Below are positions 7,554 to 16,942 of a stretch of DNA of 48,339 bases, piece after piece. Made by a program: the position numbers and the translations under genes. The stretch is from Streptococcus mitis subsp. hohhotensis (GTDB taxonomy: Bacteria > Bacillota > Bacilli > Lactobacillales > Streptococcaceae). Every line of letters begins with the position of its first letter. Position 1 is the stretch's first letter. The notes under the pieces are model-generated. The model was not told where the DNA came from and made no database searches. It was given only the letters and a program-made list of their open reading frames with translations. The stretch is from contig NZ_JAIRCA020000015.1 of assembly GCF_020089495.2 (NCBI RefSeq), positions 1 through 48,339 of the forward strand. Direction: 5' to 3'.

Positions 7554-7979
7554 ATGTTAGAGATTCAAGATTTACTTTATCAACTCCGCTTGTCTGAGCA
7601 AGCGAGCACGCAATTGTTTGAAAAAAGACTTGGGATTAGTTTGACACGGTATCAGATTTTATTATTTTTGCTGAAGCATTCCCCTTGTAATCAAATAGCG
7701 GTTCAGGAGCGTTTGAAGATTGATCAGGCTGCTTTGACCCGACATTTTAAAATTCTGGAAAAGGAAGGTTTGGTGGAGCGTCATCGTAATCCTGAAAATC
7801 AGCGGGAAGTGTTGGTAGAAGCTACGAAGTATGCCAAGGAGCAGTTAGTGGTGAATCCTCCTCTGAAACATATCAAGGTTAAGGAAGCGATGGAAAGTAT
7901 CTTAACAGAGTCTGAAAGAACAGAACTCAGCCGTTTATTAAACAAATTGGTTTTGGGTATTGAAAATATAGAAATTTAA
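7554..7979 (+). CDS. MarR-family transcriptional regulator
   Basis: A 141-residue winged-helix repressor. The DNA-binding core is around residues 30-90: a helix-turn-helix in AVQERLKIDQAALTRHFKILEKEGLVER, then the wing RNPENQREVLVEAT. Helices at both ends form the dimer interface. I chose the ATG at 7554, preceded by AAAAAGGAAAAG. An upstream in-frame ATG at 7482 lies inside the -35 box and cannot be used from this promoter. It forms an operon with the DUF1304 membrane gene 10 bp downstream and probably represses both. The inducer is unknown. Confidence 0.9.
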   Translation: MLEIQDLLYQLRLSEQASTQLFEKRLGISLTRYQILLFLLKHSPCNQIAVQERLKIDQAALTRHFKILEKEGLVERHRNPENQREVLVEATKYAKEQLVVNPPLKHIKVKEAMESILTESERTELSRLLNKLVLGIENIEI

Positions 7980-7989
7980 GGAGAAATAG

Positions 7990-8349
7990 ATGTCAATTAT
8001 TACAATCATTTTAGCAACAATCGTTGCTTTGGAGCATTTTTACATTTTTTATTTGGAAAGTATTGTAACGCAATCAGATGCGACTAGTCGAGTCTTTAAC
8101 ATGGAAAAGGAAGAACTGGCTCGTCCGTCTGTAAGTTCATTGTTTAAAAATCAAGGGATTTATAATGCTTTGCTAGGAGTCTTTCTCTTGTATGGTATTT
8201 ATTTCTCACAGAATTTAGAAATTGTGACTATTTTTATCTTATTTGTGATTGGGGCTGCGACTTATGGCTCTCTCACAGCAGATAAGAAAATTATTTTGAA
8301 GCAAGGTGGTCCAGCTATTTTGGCATTGATTAGTATTTTATTTTTTTAA
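7990..8349 (+). CDS. DUF1304 family membrane protein
   Basis: A 119-residue membrane protein with about four hydrophobic segments. ALEHFYIFYLE near the N-terminus and NQGIYNALLGVFLLYG in the middle fit the DUF1304 family. Function is unknown. The RBS AAGGAGAAATAG precedes the ATG. Pairing with a MarR repressor suggests a stress- or compound-induced membrane function, perhaps transport, but this is inference. Confidence 0.8.
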   Translation: MSIITIILATIVALEHFYIFYLESIVTQSDATSRVFNMEKEELARPSVSSLFKNQGIYNALLGVFLLYGIYFSQNLEIVTIFILFVIGAATYGSLTADKKIILKQGGPAILALISILFF

Positions 8350-8411
8350 TAAACTCAAAGATCAATCCTAGCCTCGCTAGTCCTTTTCACTCCAGAATAA
8401 GGGAAATATGT

Positions 8412-8417
8412 TATACT
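8412..8417 (+). promoter_or_regulatory. Probable -10 box of pcp
   Basis: TATACT lies 48 bp before the pcp start. The -35 region is not clear. Confidence 0.5.
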
Positions 8418-8464
8418 TGTTTTTAAGAAAAGAGTTTCATTGAATTGGTTTTGAGGAGTTAGAA

Positions 8465-9109
8465 ATGAAAGTATTAGTGACAGGTTTTGAGCCCTTTGGA
8501 GGGGAAAAGGTCAATCCAGCTTTGGAGGCCATTAAAGGTTTACCAGCTGAAATCCATGGTGCTGAGGTTCGTTGGCTAGAAGTGCCGACAGTCTTTCACA
8601 AATCGGCCCAAGTATTGGAAGAAGAGATGAGTCGTTATCGACCTGACTTTGTCCTTTGTATTGGCCAAGCTGGTGGAAGGTCTAGCTTGACACCTGAGCG
8701 AGTGGCTATTAATCAAGACGATGCACGGATTCCTGATAATGAGGGTAATCAACCGATTGACCTTCCTATTCGTCCAGATGGTGCTTCGGCCTACTTTAGT
8801 AGTTTACCGATTAAAGCAATGGTTCAAGCTATAAAAAAAGAGGGATTACCGGCCTCTGTTTCCAATACGGCAGGGACTTTTGTCTGCAATCATTTGATGT
8901 ATCAGGCCCTCTATTTAGTAGAAAAGAAATTTCCACATGTTAAGGCAGGGTTTATGCATATTCCTTATATGATGGAACAGGTGGTGAATCGACCGACTAC
9001 TCCAGCTATGAGTTTAGTGGATATTAGGCGAGGGATAGAAGCAGCAATCGGCGCCATGATAGAACATGGAAATCAAGACCTCAAGTTGGTAGGCGGAGAA
9101 ACTCATTGA
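8465..9109 (+). CDS. pcp: Pyrrolidone-carboxylate peptidase
   Basis: A 214-residue cytoplasmic cysteine peptidase (family C15) that removes N-terminal pyroglutamate from peptides. It begins [17 protein letters not shown], the family signature. The catalytic Glu lies in [13 protein letters not shown], the Cys in [13 protein letters not shown] and the His in AGFMHIPYM, all in the expected order. Length is typical. RBS GAGGAGTTAGAA precedes the ATG. It is a single gene, convergent with the DUF975 gene. Confidence 0.95.
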   Translation: MKVLVTGFEPFGGEKVNPALEAIKGLPAEIHGAEVRWLEVPTVFHKSAQVLEEEMSRYRPDFVLCIGQAGGRSSLTPERVAINQDDARIPDNEGNQPIDLPIRPDGASAYFSSLPIKAMVQAIKKEGLPASVSNTAGTFVCNHLMYQALYLVEKKFPHVKAGFMHIPYMMEQVVNRPTTPAMSLVDIRRGIEAAIGAMIEHGNQDLKLVGGETH

Positions 9110-9111
9110 TC

Positions 9112-9140
9112 GAAAAAAAACTTGAGGGGAAACCTTCAAG
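9112..9140 (-). terminator. Terminator between convergent pcp and DUF975 genes
   Basis: CTTGAGGG (9121-9128) pairs with CCTTCAAG (9133-9140). The A-run at 9113-9120 gives a T-run on the minus strand, so it mainly serves the minus gene. The plus-strand tail (CTTTT) is weaker. Confidence 0.7.
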
Positions 9141-9993
9141 CTTTTGGACGTTTTCGAGCTAGTACTGCTCGGTAAAAAATTATTTTATTGATTTGAATAT
9201 AGGGGAGGAGTGAAAAACTAGCAATTCCAAAGGTAATCCAATTGAGGAAGTACCAAGGAAGGAGTTGTAAGTCTAGAACAAAGCGCTGAACCTTATAACC
9301 TTTCATTAGGAAACGGCTGGTTTTAAGGATTTGTCCTGGTTTGGCTTGTCCCAAGTTGAGAGTGTCACAGAGGAGAAATTCTACCTGAGAATAGGCATAG
9401 TATTGTGGAATATAGAGACTATTTCCGACAATCATCAAGAGGATACTTGCTAGAAAGTAAAGACCAAAGGTTATGAGGAAACGCTCGGTTTCAATTGACG
9501 TGAGATCCAGATTGGGAAACTCGGGGTGAAGGACAACGAATTTCTTTGCTAGAAAACTACTGTAAAAGAGGAAGTAAATCCCGAGTAAACTAGGAATGCT
9601 CCATAAGAAGAGATAGAAGCGTTTGAGAAGGAGAGTCAAAAAGGTTTGTGAAAAGTACTCTTCGTTAAAGAGAGCCAGACTATTTTTGACTGATAGTTCT
9701 GTATCTGGATTCTTGATGAGTTTCAGCGTTGTATAAACTGAACTGGTTAGAAGAATAGTTCCGATAAAGGAGACTAATAGAGGAAAAAGGTAGGCTTGGA
9801 ATACATGGCCAAACACGCTTAAAAAGGGTTGTTCTAAAATTGCTTCGCTGATACGCTCTAAGGGATTGAGGAAGCCAGACAAGATAACCAGCATGCTAGG
9901 TAAGAGATAGACGAGAAAGAGGCGGGGATTTTCAGCCTGAAATTGTCTGGCTTGCAGACGAACGGTTTTTAAATCAATTTTTGGGTATTTCAT
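9136..9993 (-). CDS. DUF975 family integral membrane protein
   Basis: A 285-residue membrane protein with about six hydrophobic segments. The pattern of a short amphipathic N-terminus followed by two TM blocks and QYYAYSQVEFLLCDTLNLG before the last TMs fits DUF975. Function is unknown. I start it at the ATG at 9993 (MKYPKID). The in-frame ATG at 10011 overlaps the -10 box, has no ribosome binding site, and would lie upstream of the transcript. The -10 TATAAT (10005-10000) ends only 6 nt before the ATG, so the mRNA may be leaderless. It is divergent from tgt. Confidence 0.75.
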   Translation of the reverse strand: MKYPKIDLKTVRLQARQFQAENPRLFLVYLLPSMLVILSGFLNPLERISEAILEQPFLSVFGHVFQAYLFPLLVSFIGTILLTSSVYTTLKLIKNPDTELSVKNSLALFNEEYFSQTFLTLLLKRFYLFLWSIPSLLGIYFLFYSSFLAKKFVVLHPEFPNLDLTSIETERFLITFGLYFLASILLMIVGNSLYIPQYYAYSQVEFLLCDTLNLGQAKPGQILKTSRFLMKGYKVQRFVLDLQLLPWYFLNWITFGIASFSLLPYIQINKIIFYRAVLARKRPKA

Positions 9994-10108
9994 TCTCTCA
10001 TTATACACCATAGTTCGTGACAGTTCCAGCTTTTTTTGATAAAATCATACAGTATGCCCTTGGGCACAAAGTATGAACTGGGACTGTTTTTCCCAGCTTC
10101 GGAGGTAA

Positions 10109-11254
<1,146 letters not shown>

Positions 11255-11275
11255 AATGGAATTGATATAAGCTAA

Positions 11276-11308
11276 AAATCCTAAGTTTTCTCTTGGGATT
11301 TTTCTTCT
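11276..11308 (+). terminator. tgt terminator
   Basis: AAATCCTAAG (11276-11285) pairs with CTTGGGATTT (11292-11301), with one T-G pair, followed by a T-rich tract. Confidence 0.8.
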
Positions 11309-11328
11309 TTTTTTGATAGAATAAAGTG

Positions 11329-11334
11329 TATAAT
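11329..11334 (+). promoter_or_regulatory. -10 box of the O-acetyltransferase gene
   Basis: TATAAT lies 20 bp before the ATG at 11355, leaving a short leader with AAAGGGAGAATA as ribosome binding site. Confidence 0.6.
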
Positions 11335-11354
11335 GAAAGGGAGAATAAACTCGT

Positions 11355-13172
11355 ATGCGCATTAAATGGTTTTCCTTGATTAGAATTACAGGTTTACTAC
11401 TGGTACTCTTGTATCATTTCTTTCAGACCATCTTTCCTGGAGGATTCTTTGGTGTAGATGTCTTTTTCACATTTTCAGGATTTCTGATTACGGCTCTACT
11501 TATCGAAGAATTTTCTAAAAATCATGAGATTGATTTGATAGGATTTTTTAGAAGACGTTTTTATCGGATTGTGCCACCTGTGGTTTTGATGGTCTTAGTA
11601 ACCATGCCCTTTACCTTCCTAGTTCGCCAAGACTATGTGGCTGGAATTGGAGGTCAGATTGCGGGTGTCTTAGGCTTTATGACCAACTTCTACGAACTCC
11701 TAACAGGTGGGAGTTATGAATCTCAGTTCATTCCTCATTTGTTTGTTCATAATTGGAGTTTGGCTGTGGAGGTTCATTACTATATTCTATGGGGATTAGC
11801 AGTTTGGTTCTTATCCAAACAGGCTAAATCAAATGGTCAGTTGAGGGGAATGGTCTTTCTCTTATCTGCTGTTGCCTTCTTGATCAGCTTCTTCTCCATG
11901 TTTATTGGTAGTTTTCTAGTAACCTCTTATTCCTCTGTTTACTTCTCCAGTTTAACTCATGTCTATCCATTCTTTTTGGGAAGTGTGCTAGCAACTATTG
12001 TAGGCGTTCGTCAGACGACTTCCCTCGTCAAGCAGTTGGATAAAATCTGGGATTTACGCAAGACCCTTTTAGTTTTTGGAGGAGGTTTTGGCTTCTTACT
12101 CATTTTGACCTTCTTTGTCAAATTCACTTATCTTTTTGTCTATCTTATAGGCTTCTTGCTTGCCAGTCTTGCAGCTCTTGCTATGATCCTTGCAGCGCGT
12201 GTTTTACATGAAAAGACACCTCATGTGCAGGAACCAAAGATGATTAGCTTTTTAGCAGATACTAGCTATGCGGTTTATCTCTTCCATTGGCCTTTCTATA
12301 TCATTTTCTCACAGTTGACATCAAATCTTCTTGCTGTGTTACTGACTTTGATTTTTTCTTATGGCTTTGCTAGCCTGTCATTCTATGTATTGGAACCTTG
12401 GATTGCAGGAAAGAATACACCTATTATACAAACTCTTCGTCCCCTGCCTTATATTCACGCAATTCTTGCAACAAGTACAGGAATCTTAGCCTTCATTGTC
12501 TTCTTAGTGACTTTCTTGGCACCACAAGTGGGAGCGTTTGAGACAGATCTGACTGTCAATGGTTTGAAGCAAGCTGCAACAAATCTTGGCCAGACCAAGG
12601 TGATGGCAGAACGAGCAGAAGCTGATAGTTTAGGAATTGCTGATGGCACTATGTTAATTGGTGACTCAGTGGCTTTAAGGGCAAATACAGCCCTGCAGAC
12701 AGCCCTTCCAGGGGCACAGATTAATGCACAAGTCAGCAGAACAACCAAGACTGCCAATGAAATCATGCTAAATAATAGCCAGAATAAATTTCTACCAAAG
12801 ATGGTGGTTATTGCAACTGGGGTAAATAATCCTGAAAATTACAAGGAAGATTGGGACAGTATCGTGAAAAATCTTCCTAAGGGACACCATATGGTTTTGG
12901 TGACTCCTTATGAAGGAGATAAGACAAAAGAGACCTATGCAATCGTTGAGAAGGCTGCTGCCTATATGAGAGAATTGGCAGAGAAGACTCCTTACATCAC
13001 GATAGCAGATTGGAATCAAGTTGCTAAGGAACATCCAGAAATCTGGGCAGGAACAGACCAAGTCCATTTCGGAAGTGACAATAGTAAGATTGAAGCAGGA
13101 GCTAAATTGTATGCAGATACCATTGCTACAGCCTTGCAAACAGCTCAAGACAAACCAGTCAAATCTAAATAA
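11355..13172 (+). CDS. OatA-like peptidoglycan O-acetyltransferase (acyltransferase_3 plus SGNH)
   Basis: A 605-residue membrane enzyme. The N-terminal two-thirds is an acyltransferase_3 domain with about ten or eleven TM segments (conserved YHFFQTIFPGGFFGVDVFFTFSGFLIT). The C-terminal part (about 400-605) is an extracellular SGNH hydrolase-like domain with GDSVALRAN (catalytic Ser), ATGVNN and DQVHFG (Asp-x-x-His). Length and order match OatA, called Adr in S. pneumoniae, which moves acetyl groups across the membrane onto muramic acid O-6 and raises lysozyme resistance. Assignment to peptidoglycan rather than another polymer is inferred from architecture. It is a single gene. Confidence 0.87.
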   Translation: MRIKWFSLIRITGLLLVLLYHFFQTIFPGGFFGVDVFFTFSGFLITALLIEEFSKNHEIDLIGFFRRRFYRIVPPVVLMVLVTMPFTFLVRQDYVAGIGGQIAGVLGFMTNFYELLTGGSYESQFIPHLFVHNWSLAVEVHYYILWGLAVWFLSKQAKSNGQLRGMVFLLSAVAFLISFFSMFIGSFLVTSYSSVYFSSLTHVYPFFLGSVLATIVGVRQTTSLVKQLDKIWDLRKTLLVFGGGFGFLLILTFFVKFTYLFVYLIGFLLASLAALAMILAARVLHEKTPHVQEPKMISFLADTSYAVYLFHWPFYIIFSQLTSNLLAVLLTLIFSYGFASLSFYVLEPWIAGKNTPIIQTLRPLPYIHAILATSTGILAFIVFLVTFLAPQVGAFETDLTVNGLKQAATNLGQTKVMAERAEADSLGIADGTMLIGDSVALRANTALQTALPGAQINAQVSRTTKTANEIMLNNSQNKFLPKMVVIATGVNNPENYKEDWDSIVKNLPKGHHMVLVTPYEGDKTKETYAIVEKAAAYMRELAEKTPYITIADWNQVAKEHPEIWAGTDQVHFGSDNSKIEAGAKLYADTIATALQTAQDKPVKSK

Positions 13173-13209
13173 CTTGTATTTAAAAAGAGAAGAGTTGGAG
13201 AAAGGAAGT

Positions 13210-13263
13210 ATGACATCCAGCAGTCTAAAAAAATCTGAGTTCAGACACCTTATAAAAGCATAA
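13210..13263 (+). CDS. Possible 17-residue peptide or gene remnant
   Basis: A short frame (MTSSSLKKSEFRHLIKA) with a good ribosome binding site (GAAAGGAAG) starts 37 bp after the acyltransferase stop, and its stop codon runs into the terminator. The peptide has no signal sequence and is basic. It could be a real small protein, or the left-over 5' end of a gene lost when the restriction island arrived. There is no independent evidence for translation. Confidence 0.3.
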   Translation: MTSSSLKKSEFRHLIKA

Positions 13264-13286
13264 AACGGCAAATTGCCGTTTTTATT
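13262..13286. terminator. Bidirectional terminator between acyltransferase and restriction island
   Basis: AAAACGGCAA (13262-13271) and TTGCCGTTTT (13273-13282) form a stem flanked by T-rich sequence on the plus side and AAAA on the other. It overlaps the stop codon of the minus-strand membrane gene, so it can serve both converging units. Confidence 0.8.
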
Positions 13287-14571
13287 TTATATTCTTTGAT
13301 AAAATAGCTAAAATTGTATCGCTATCATTTGAGGTATCTGTTTTTACTAGTCCTGTTTCAACTCTACTAAATAATGAGTTAATAATTATTAGTCGCTCGT
13401 CTTTATCGATGTCAGTTCCAGCATAAGTTAGAGATTGATAAAATCTCGTCAAAGCTGCTTTTTGTCTGTATTCAGTAGCCAAATGATGATTTGACATCAC
13501 AATCTTTATCAACACTCTAACAATGTAGATAAAAAATGAAATGACCGAAATAAGTATAAATGACTCAGATATGAATGGAATCTCTTTTTTGATAACATTT
13601 AAAGAATAGTCGTGTATCACGAGAACTAATATTACTGAAACAGATATTAAAGCTAAGACTGCACCAATAAGGAACCATGTCCATTTTGTAGCTCGCTTTT
13701 GATGTTCTATAGCACGCTCATTCCAAAGTTGCTCTGGAGCCTCTAGAGAAAGCTTATTTTTATATGTTTCCTCTAAATCTTTAAGCTTATTTTGCTTTTC
13801 TTTTTGCCAGTCGTTGAGAGATTTTTGAAATTCAGCAAACTCAGAAACTTTTTCATCGAATTGTTCCTGAATTTTATTATGTTTATCTTCTGTGAATGAC
13901 GTAATTTCTCTATACTGTTCATCGGAGTTGTCTGAGATATCTTTCAACTTGCTAGCTAGAGGAGCTACTATATTTGTTTCAAAATCAGATATATTCTCTT
14001 TAATGTTTGAAAAGTTTTTTCTAAGTAAATATAGTGCTGGATAAAATACATATTGAGAGGTATTTGATAAATAACTACCTATAGCATTATTATACTTAGA
14101 GAGATAAATAAAATTTCTGATAGCTTCATTAAGATTGTCTTGAGATTGTTGAGTATAGAAAGAAACGAAACTTTTTAGTTTACGAATTTCTGAATCTTTG
14201 TCAATAGGAGAACTTATTGATAATATGTATACCATCTTATCTTGTTCTATTGATTCACGACTACTTGATAAATTATAGTAAAGTTGTTCATTTATTTTAT
14301 CGATATTCAATTCTTCAAGCTCGAAGATATATTTTCTTATTAAATTAAACTTATCGCTCAAATTTTTCCAATTTGACATAAAATTATTGGGAGCTATGTC
14401 ATAAATTGAACTCCAATAAGTAAGGTTACTTTTTATAATTTTTTCAAGCTCATCAAATGTAAAAAACTCTTTGTATTCGTGAAAATCAATTATAAAATCG
14501 CTAGAAATAGTGAATCTAAAGAGAATTTTATCATTTAGAAAATTTGATACTTGTTTTTTCGTAAAACTCAT
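13282..14571 (-). CDS. Two-TM coiled-coil protein of the restriction island (DUF6161-like C-terminus)
   Basis: A 429-residue protein of unknown function, last in the methyltransferase-endonuclease operon and 17 bp after the endonuclease. Residues 1-200 are Asn/Ser/Tyr-rich and alpha-helical in character. Residues 205-275 look like a coiled coil rich in Glu, Lys and Gln. Two TM segments follow (about 298-319 and 336-359), then a conserved-looking cytosolic tail HHLATEYRQKAALTRFYQS...IINSLFSRVETGLVK (about 362-410). That tail resembles my memory of DUF6161 proteins. RBS GAGGTAA precedes the ATG. I infer a membrane-linked accessory or second defence module for the restriction system. No enzymatic motif is visible. 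Confidence 0.65.
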   Translation of the reverse strand: MSFTKKQVSNFLNDKILFRFTISSDFIIDFHEYKEFFTFDELEKIIKSNLTYWSSIYDIAPNNFMSNWKNLSDKFNLIRKYIFELEELNIDKINEQLYYNLSSSRESIEQDKMVYILSISSPIDKDSEIRKLKSFVSFYTQQSQDNLNEAIRNFIYLSKYNNAIGSYLSNTSQYVFYPALYLLRKNFSNIKENISDFETNIVAPLASKLKDISDNSDEQYREITSFTEDKHNKIQEQFDEKVSEFAEFQKSLNDWQKEKQNKLKDLEETYKNKLSLEAPEQLWNERAIEHQKRATKWTWFLIGAVLALISVSVILVLVIHDYSLNVIKKEIPFISESFILISVISFFIYIVRVLIKIVMSNHHLATEYRQKAALTRFYQSLTYAGTDIDKDERLIIINSLFSRVETGLVKTDTSNDSDTILAILSKNIK

Positions 14572-14588
14572 TATTTACCTCAATAGAG

Positions 14589-15437
14589 TTAAAAGTGAAA
14601 ATTAATTTTCTTACAATCAATAAGTTGTGCAGGATTATTTGGATTTTTAACTTTTACATCAATAATTGATAGATTGCATGTATTATTAGCTAAAGATAGT
14701 AGCTCATCTTTATTGTTAAAGTTATCAAAATGCTGTGATGATACTAATGCAAATAAGTTGAAATCAGCCTCTTCTACTGGGGTATAAATATATTTAAAAA
14801 CAGTAAAAGGATTATCAAGTAGCCACATACCACGAATACGAAGACTTGTTATTCCTAATGGGTCAATCTTATTTACTCGCCCAAGTTCTTGAGTTGGTGA
14901 AAAATTAACGTTTGGAATGCTTGATATGCCGTATTTTATTTTTTCAAAAATATCTTGATAGACTATCTTATCAGCACAATAAACAGAGGCGTCAATCAAT
15001 GCTAACTCTCTGAGCTGTCTATTATTTACAAAACCGATTGAATAAATAAAATCTTTCTCACTCCATTCTTCTGCTTCACGAGCAGCTTGTTTTAATCGAG
15101 AATCATCAACGTAAAGTTTAGATTTAGGACTTGAGCTATTAAGTTGAAGCTGAGAATTACGACTTTCGATTTTCTTAGTTTCAATGGCTGCTCCGCCTTT
15201 CAACATAGCATCAGGTGGATTAGAATCATTACCCAGATATGAAAAAACTTGATTTACTTTCAGTATTCGGGCTGATTCGTCATCTTCTAAAATCGTGTCA
15301 GCAAAGCTATCGACAATATATTTTTCAAGAGCATCTCCCATTGAATTAGCTCGATTAGAACCCATATAAATTTCTTGAAGATTGGAGTTATGACTCTTTA
15401 TAATGTTAATAACTGCTGTTAAAATATTCGCTTCCAT
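14589..15437 (-). CDS. Type II restriction endonuclease, NgoPII-like (probable GGCC cutter)
   Basis: A 282-residue enzyme resembling the NgoPII endonuclease family. A PD-(D/E)xK-type centre is visible: Asp in NPPDAML (about residue 76) and ETK in GGAAIETKKI (about 86-88), followed by NSQLQLNSSSPKSKLY. The later stretch RVNKIDPLGITSLRIRGMW also fits the family. I start at the ATG at 15437. The methyltransferase stop is 1 nt upstream (TAAT-ATG) and AAAGGA in the last methyltransferase codons is the ribosome binding site. An upstream in-frame ATG at 15455 would overlap the methyltransferase and lacks that spacing. Tight coupling after the methyltransferase is typical of protective gene order. 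Confidence 0.78.
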   Translation of the reverse strand: MEANILTAVINIIKSHNSNLQEIYMGSNRANSMGDALEKYIVDSFADTILEDDESARILKVNQVFSYLGNDSNPPDAMLKGGAAIETKKIESRNSQLQLNSSSPKSKLYVDDSRLKQAAREAEEWSEKDFIYSIGFVNNRQLRELALIDASVYCADKIVYQDIFEKIKYGISSIPNVNFSPTQELGRVNKIDPLGITSLRIRGMWLLDNPFTVFKYIYTPVEEADFNLFALVSSQHFDNFNNKDELLSLANNTCNLSIIDVKVKNPNNPAQLIDCKKINFHF

Positions 15438-15438
15438 A

Positions 15439-16722
15439 TTATTTTCCTTTAACAATTTCCTTATATATAAAATCTGATATGGGTTGAGTAATAGCTTTTG
15501 CTAATAATACAGGGACTGCATTTCCAATTTGCTTATAAATTTTATCAATTCGTCCATTTTCTTTAAGTTTCATATTTCCGCCATCTGAAAACTCAAACCA
15601 ATCTGGAAATGTTTGAATTCTGGCGATTTCTTTTATAGAAAGTCTCCTATTTATATCGCCATTAAAAATCCATTTATTTTTTTCAATTTTTGTCATAGGT
15701 TCACCACCTGGGTGTTGAGGAGCTTGGCGACCAGATGCCTGAATAGTAAAAGATTGTTCAGACCAACTCTTTTTTCTATTTCGACTCATGTAGATTGTTG
15801 AGTATTCACCTTGAAAATATGGTCCTGGGTTATTTTTAAGGTCCCCAATAGCCTGTTCTAGTGTTACGAAAGGTAGTTTTTCTTCGAGTAAGTCAATTTC
15901 ATTAGGATTACTGTGAGTAGCCTCTGGTAGTTGATAATGAAAACCATATTTTTGTTCGATTTTTTCTTTATGAACACCAATTAAAAAAACTCGCTCACGC
16001 AACTGAGGAACCCCATAATCTCTAGCATTTACTAAATGAGGAGTGACGGTATAACCAGCCGCTGCAAAATCAGCTACAATTTGATTTAATACTTCACCAC
16101 GACCCAAAGTCATCATTCCCTTAACATTTTCTGCTACAAAAAATTCAGGTTGAGTTTGAATGAGTGCACGAATAAAATGGATATATAAAAAATTTCTGGG
16201 GTCATCTATAAGTCGTGGTCCAGCTTCTGAGAATCCAGGGCAAGGAAAGCCCCCAATCATAATTTGGCATTCTGGAAAATGAGAAACCTTTCGGATGTCT
16301 TTTTCATGCTGAGTGACATGTTTAGGAAAGTTTAATTTGTAAGTCATATTAGCTTCTTTAAACATATCGTTTGTATATATCGTATGAAAAATACTTTCTG
16401 AACGATATTTATTAAATGTCTCTTTTCCAGAATTGAAATATTCTAAAGCTTTTTTATCACCAATAACGCTACTTAACCCAGCCAATTCAAGTCCTAAATC
16501 AAGTCCTCCAGCACCGCTGAATAATGAAACTACATTAAATTTATTTTCTCTGCTGTCAATATTTAACAACAAACTTATATCTTTTTCATCTTCAGGTACA
16601 GATAGCTCTTCTTCTGAAATTTTTTGAAGAAGTATCTCTTTAACCTCATCATTTGATAAATTGCGTGTTTCTGGTTTGAATTTTCCTCGTGAGCGATTTG
16701 CTTGCTTAGTTTTTTCTCTCAT
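15439..16722 (-). CDS. C5-cytosine DNA methyltransferase (probable GGCC specificity)
   Basis: A 427-residue modification enzyme with the C5-MTase motifs in order: I FSGAGG (68-73), IV GGFPCPGFS with catalytic Cys161, VI ENV (198-200), VIII QLRER (240-244), IX RRLSIKEIARIQTFP, and X IGNAVP (399-404). The target-recognition region holds SFTIQASGRQAPQHP, which resembles HaeIII/NgoPII-type GGCC enzymes. An N-terminal extension of about 62 basic and acidic residues precedes motif I. The ATG at 16722 has only a weak ribosome binding site. First gene of a three-gene minus-strand operon that looks more AT-rich than its neighbours and was probably acquired by transfer. Confidence 0.88.
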   Translation of the reverse strand: MREKTKQANRSRGKFKPETRNLSNDEVKEILLQKISEEELSVPEDEKDISLLLNIDSRENKFNVVSLFSGAGGLDLGLELAGLSSVIGDKKALEYFNSGKETFNKYRSESIFHTIYTNDMFKEANMTYKLNFPKHVTQHEKDIRKVSHFPECQIMIGGFPCPGFSEAGPRLIDDPRNFLYIHFIRALIQTQPEFFVAENVKGMMTLGRGEVLNQIVADFAAAGYTVTPHLVNARDYGVPQLRERVFLIGVHKEKIEQKYGFHYQLPEATHSNPNEIDLLEEKLPFVTLEQAIGDLKNNPGPYFQGEYSTIYMSRNRKKSWSEQSFTIQASGRQAPQHPGGEPMTKIEKNKWIFNGDINRRLSIKEIARIQTFPDWFEFSDGGNMKLKENGRIDKIYKQIGNAVPVLLAKAITQPISDFIYKEIVKGK

Positions 16723-16750
16723 TTATTACAATCCGATTCCTATCAATAAT

Positions 16751-16903
16751 TAACTTCCATTATACCATATAAAGCTAATGAGCAGAAGGTTTAAATTCAT
16801 TACCCGATATCCTAGTTAGCTTGCGAAAAGTCTCAGATTTAATTCTAGCATAATTCGTCGTCTGAGAGTAACTTCCAGTTTTGGGAGAGAGATGGAAGTT
16901 ACT
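16751..16903. repeat. Three copies of TAACTTCCA upstream of the methyltransferase
   Basis: TAACTTCCA occurs at 16751-16759, at the transcription start of the methyltransferase operon, and again at 16869-16877. The 11-bp extension AGTAACTTCCA (16867-16877) forms a perfect inverted repeat with TGGAAGTTACT (16893-16903) around a 15-nt loop. The region between the island and nagA (16765-16942) holds no gene that I can see. The repeats could be operator half-sites or an insertion scar. Confidence 0.5.
16759..16767 (-). promoter_or_regulatory. Extended -10 promoter of the restriction-modification operon
   Basis: On the minus strand TGGTATAAT places the transcription start near 16752, about 30 nt before the methyltransferase ATG. 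No good -35 is seen. Confidence 0.6.
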
Positions 16904-16942
16904 TTGATAAGTTACAGCTCTTTTAAAATATCTCTAGAAAAT

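Noticed and set aside
9994..10011. ATG at 10011 as start of the DUF975 gene
   Set aside because: It lies upstream of and across the -10 box and has no ribosome binding site.
13210..13263. The 17-residue frame as a bacteriocin or pheromone
   Set aside because: It has no Gly-Gly leader, signal peptide or transporter nearby. Kept only as a possible remnant.
12792..13271. 159-codon minus-strand frame across the acyltransferase end
   Set aside because: It overlaps the conserved SGNH domain and the terminator and has no ribosome binding site.
16433..16627. 64-codon plus-strand frame opposite the methyltransferase
   Set aside because: It is antisense to motif I and the N-terminal extension, with AT-rich random-like composition.
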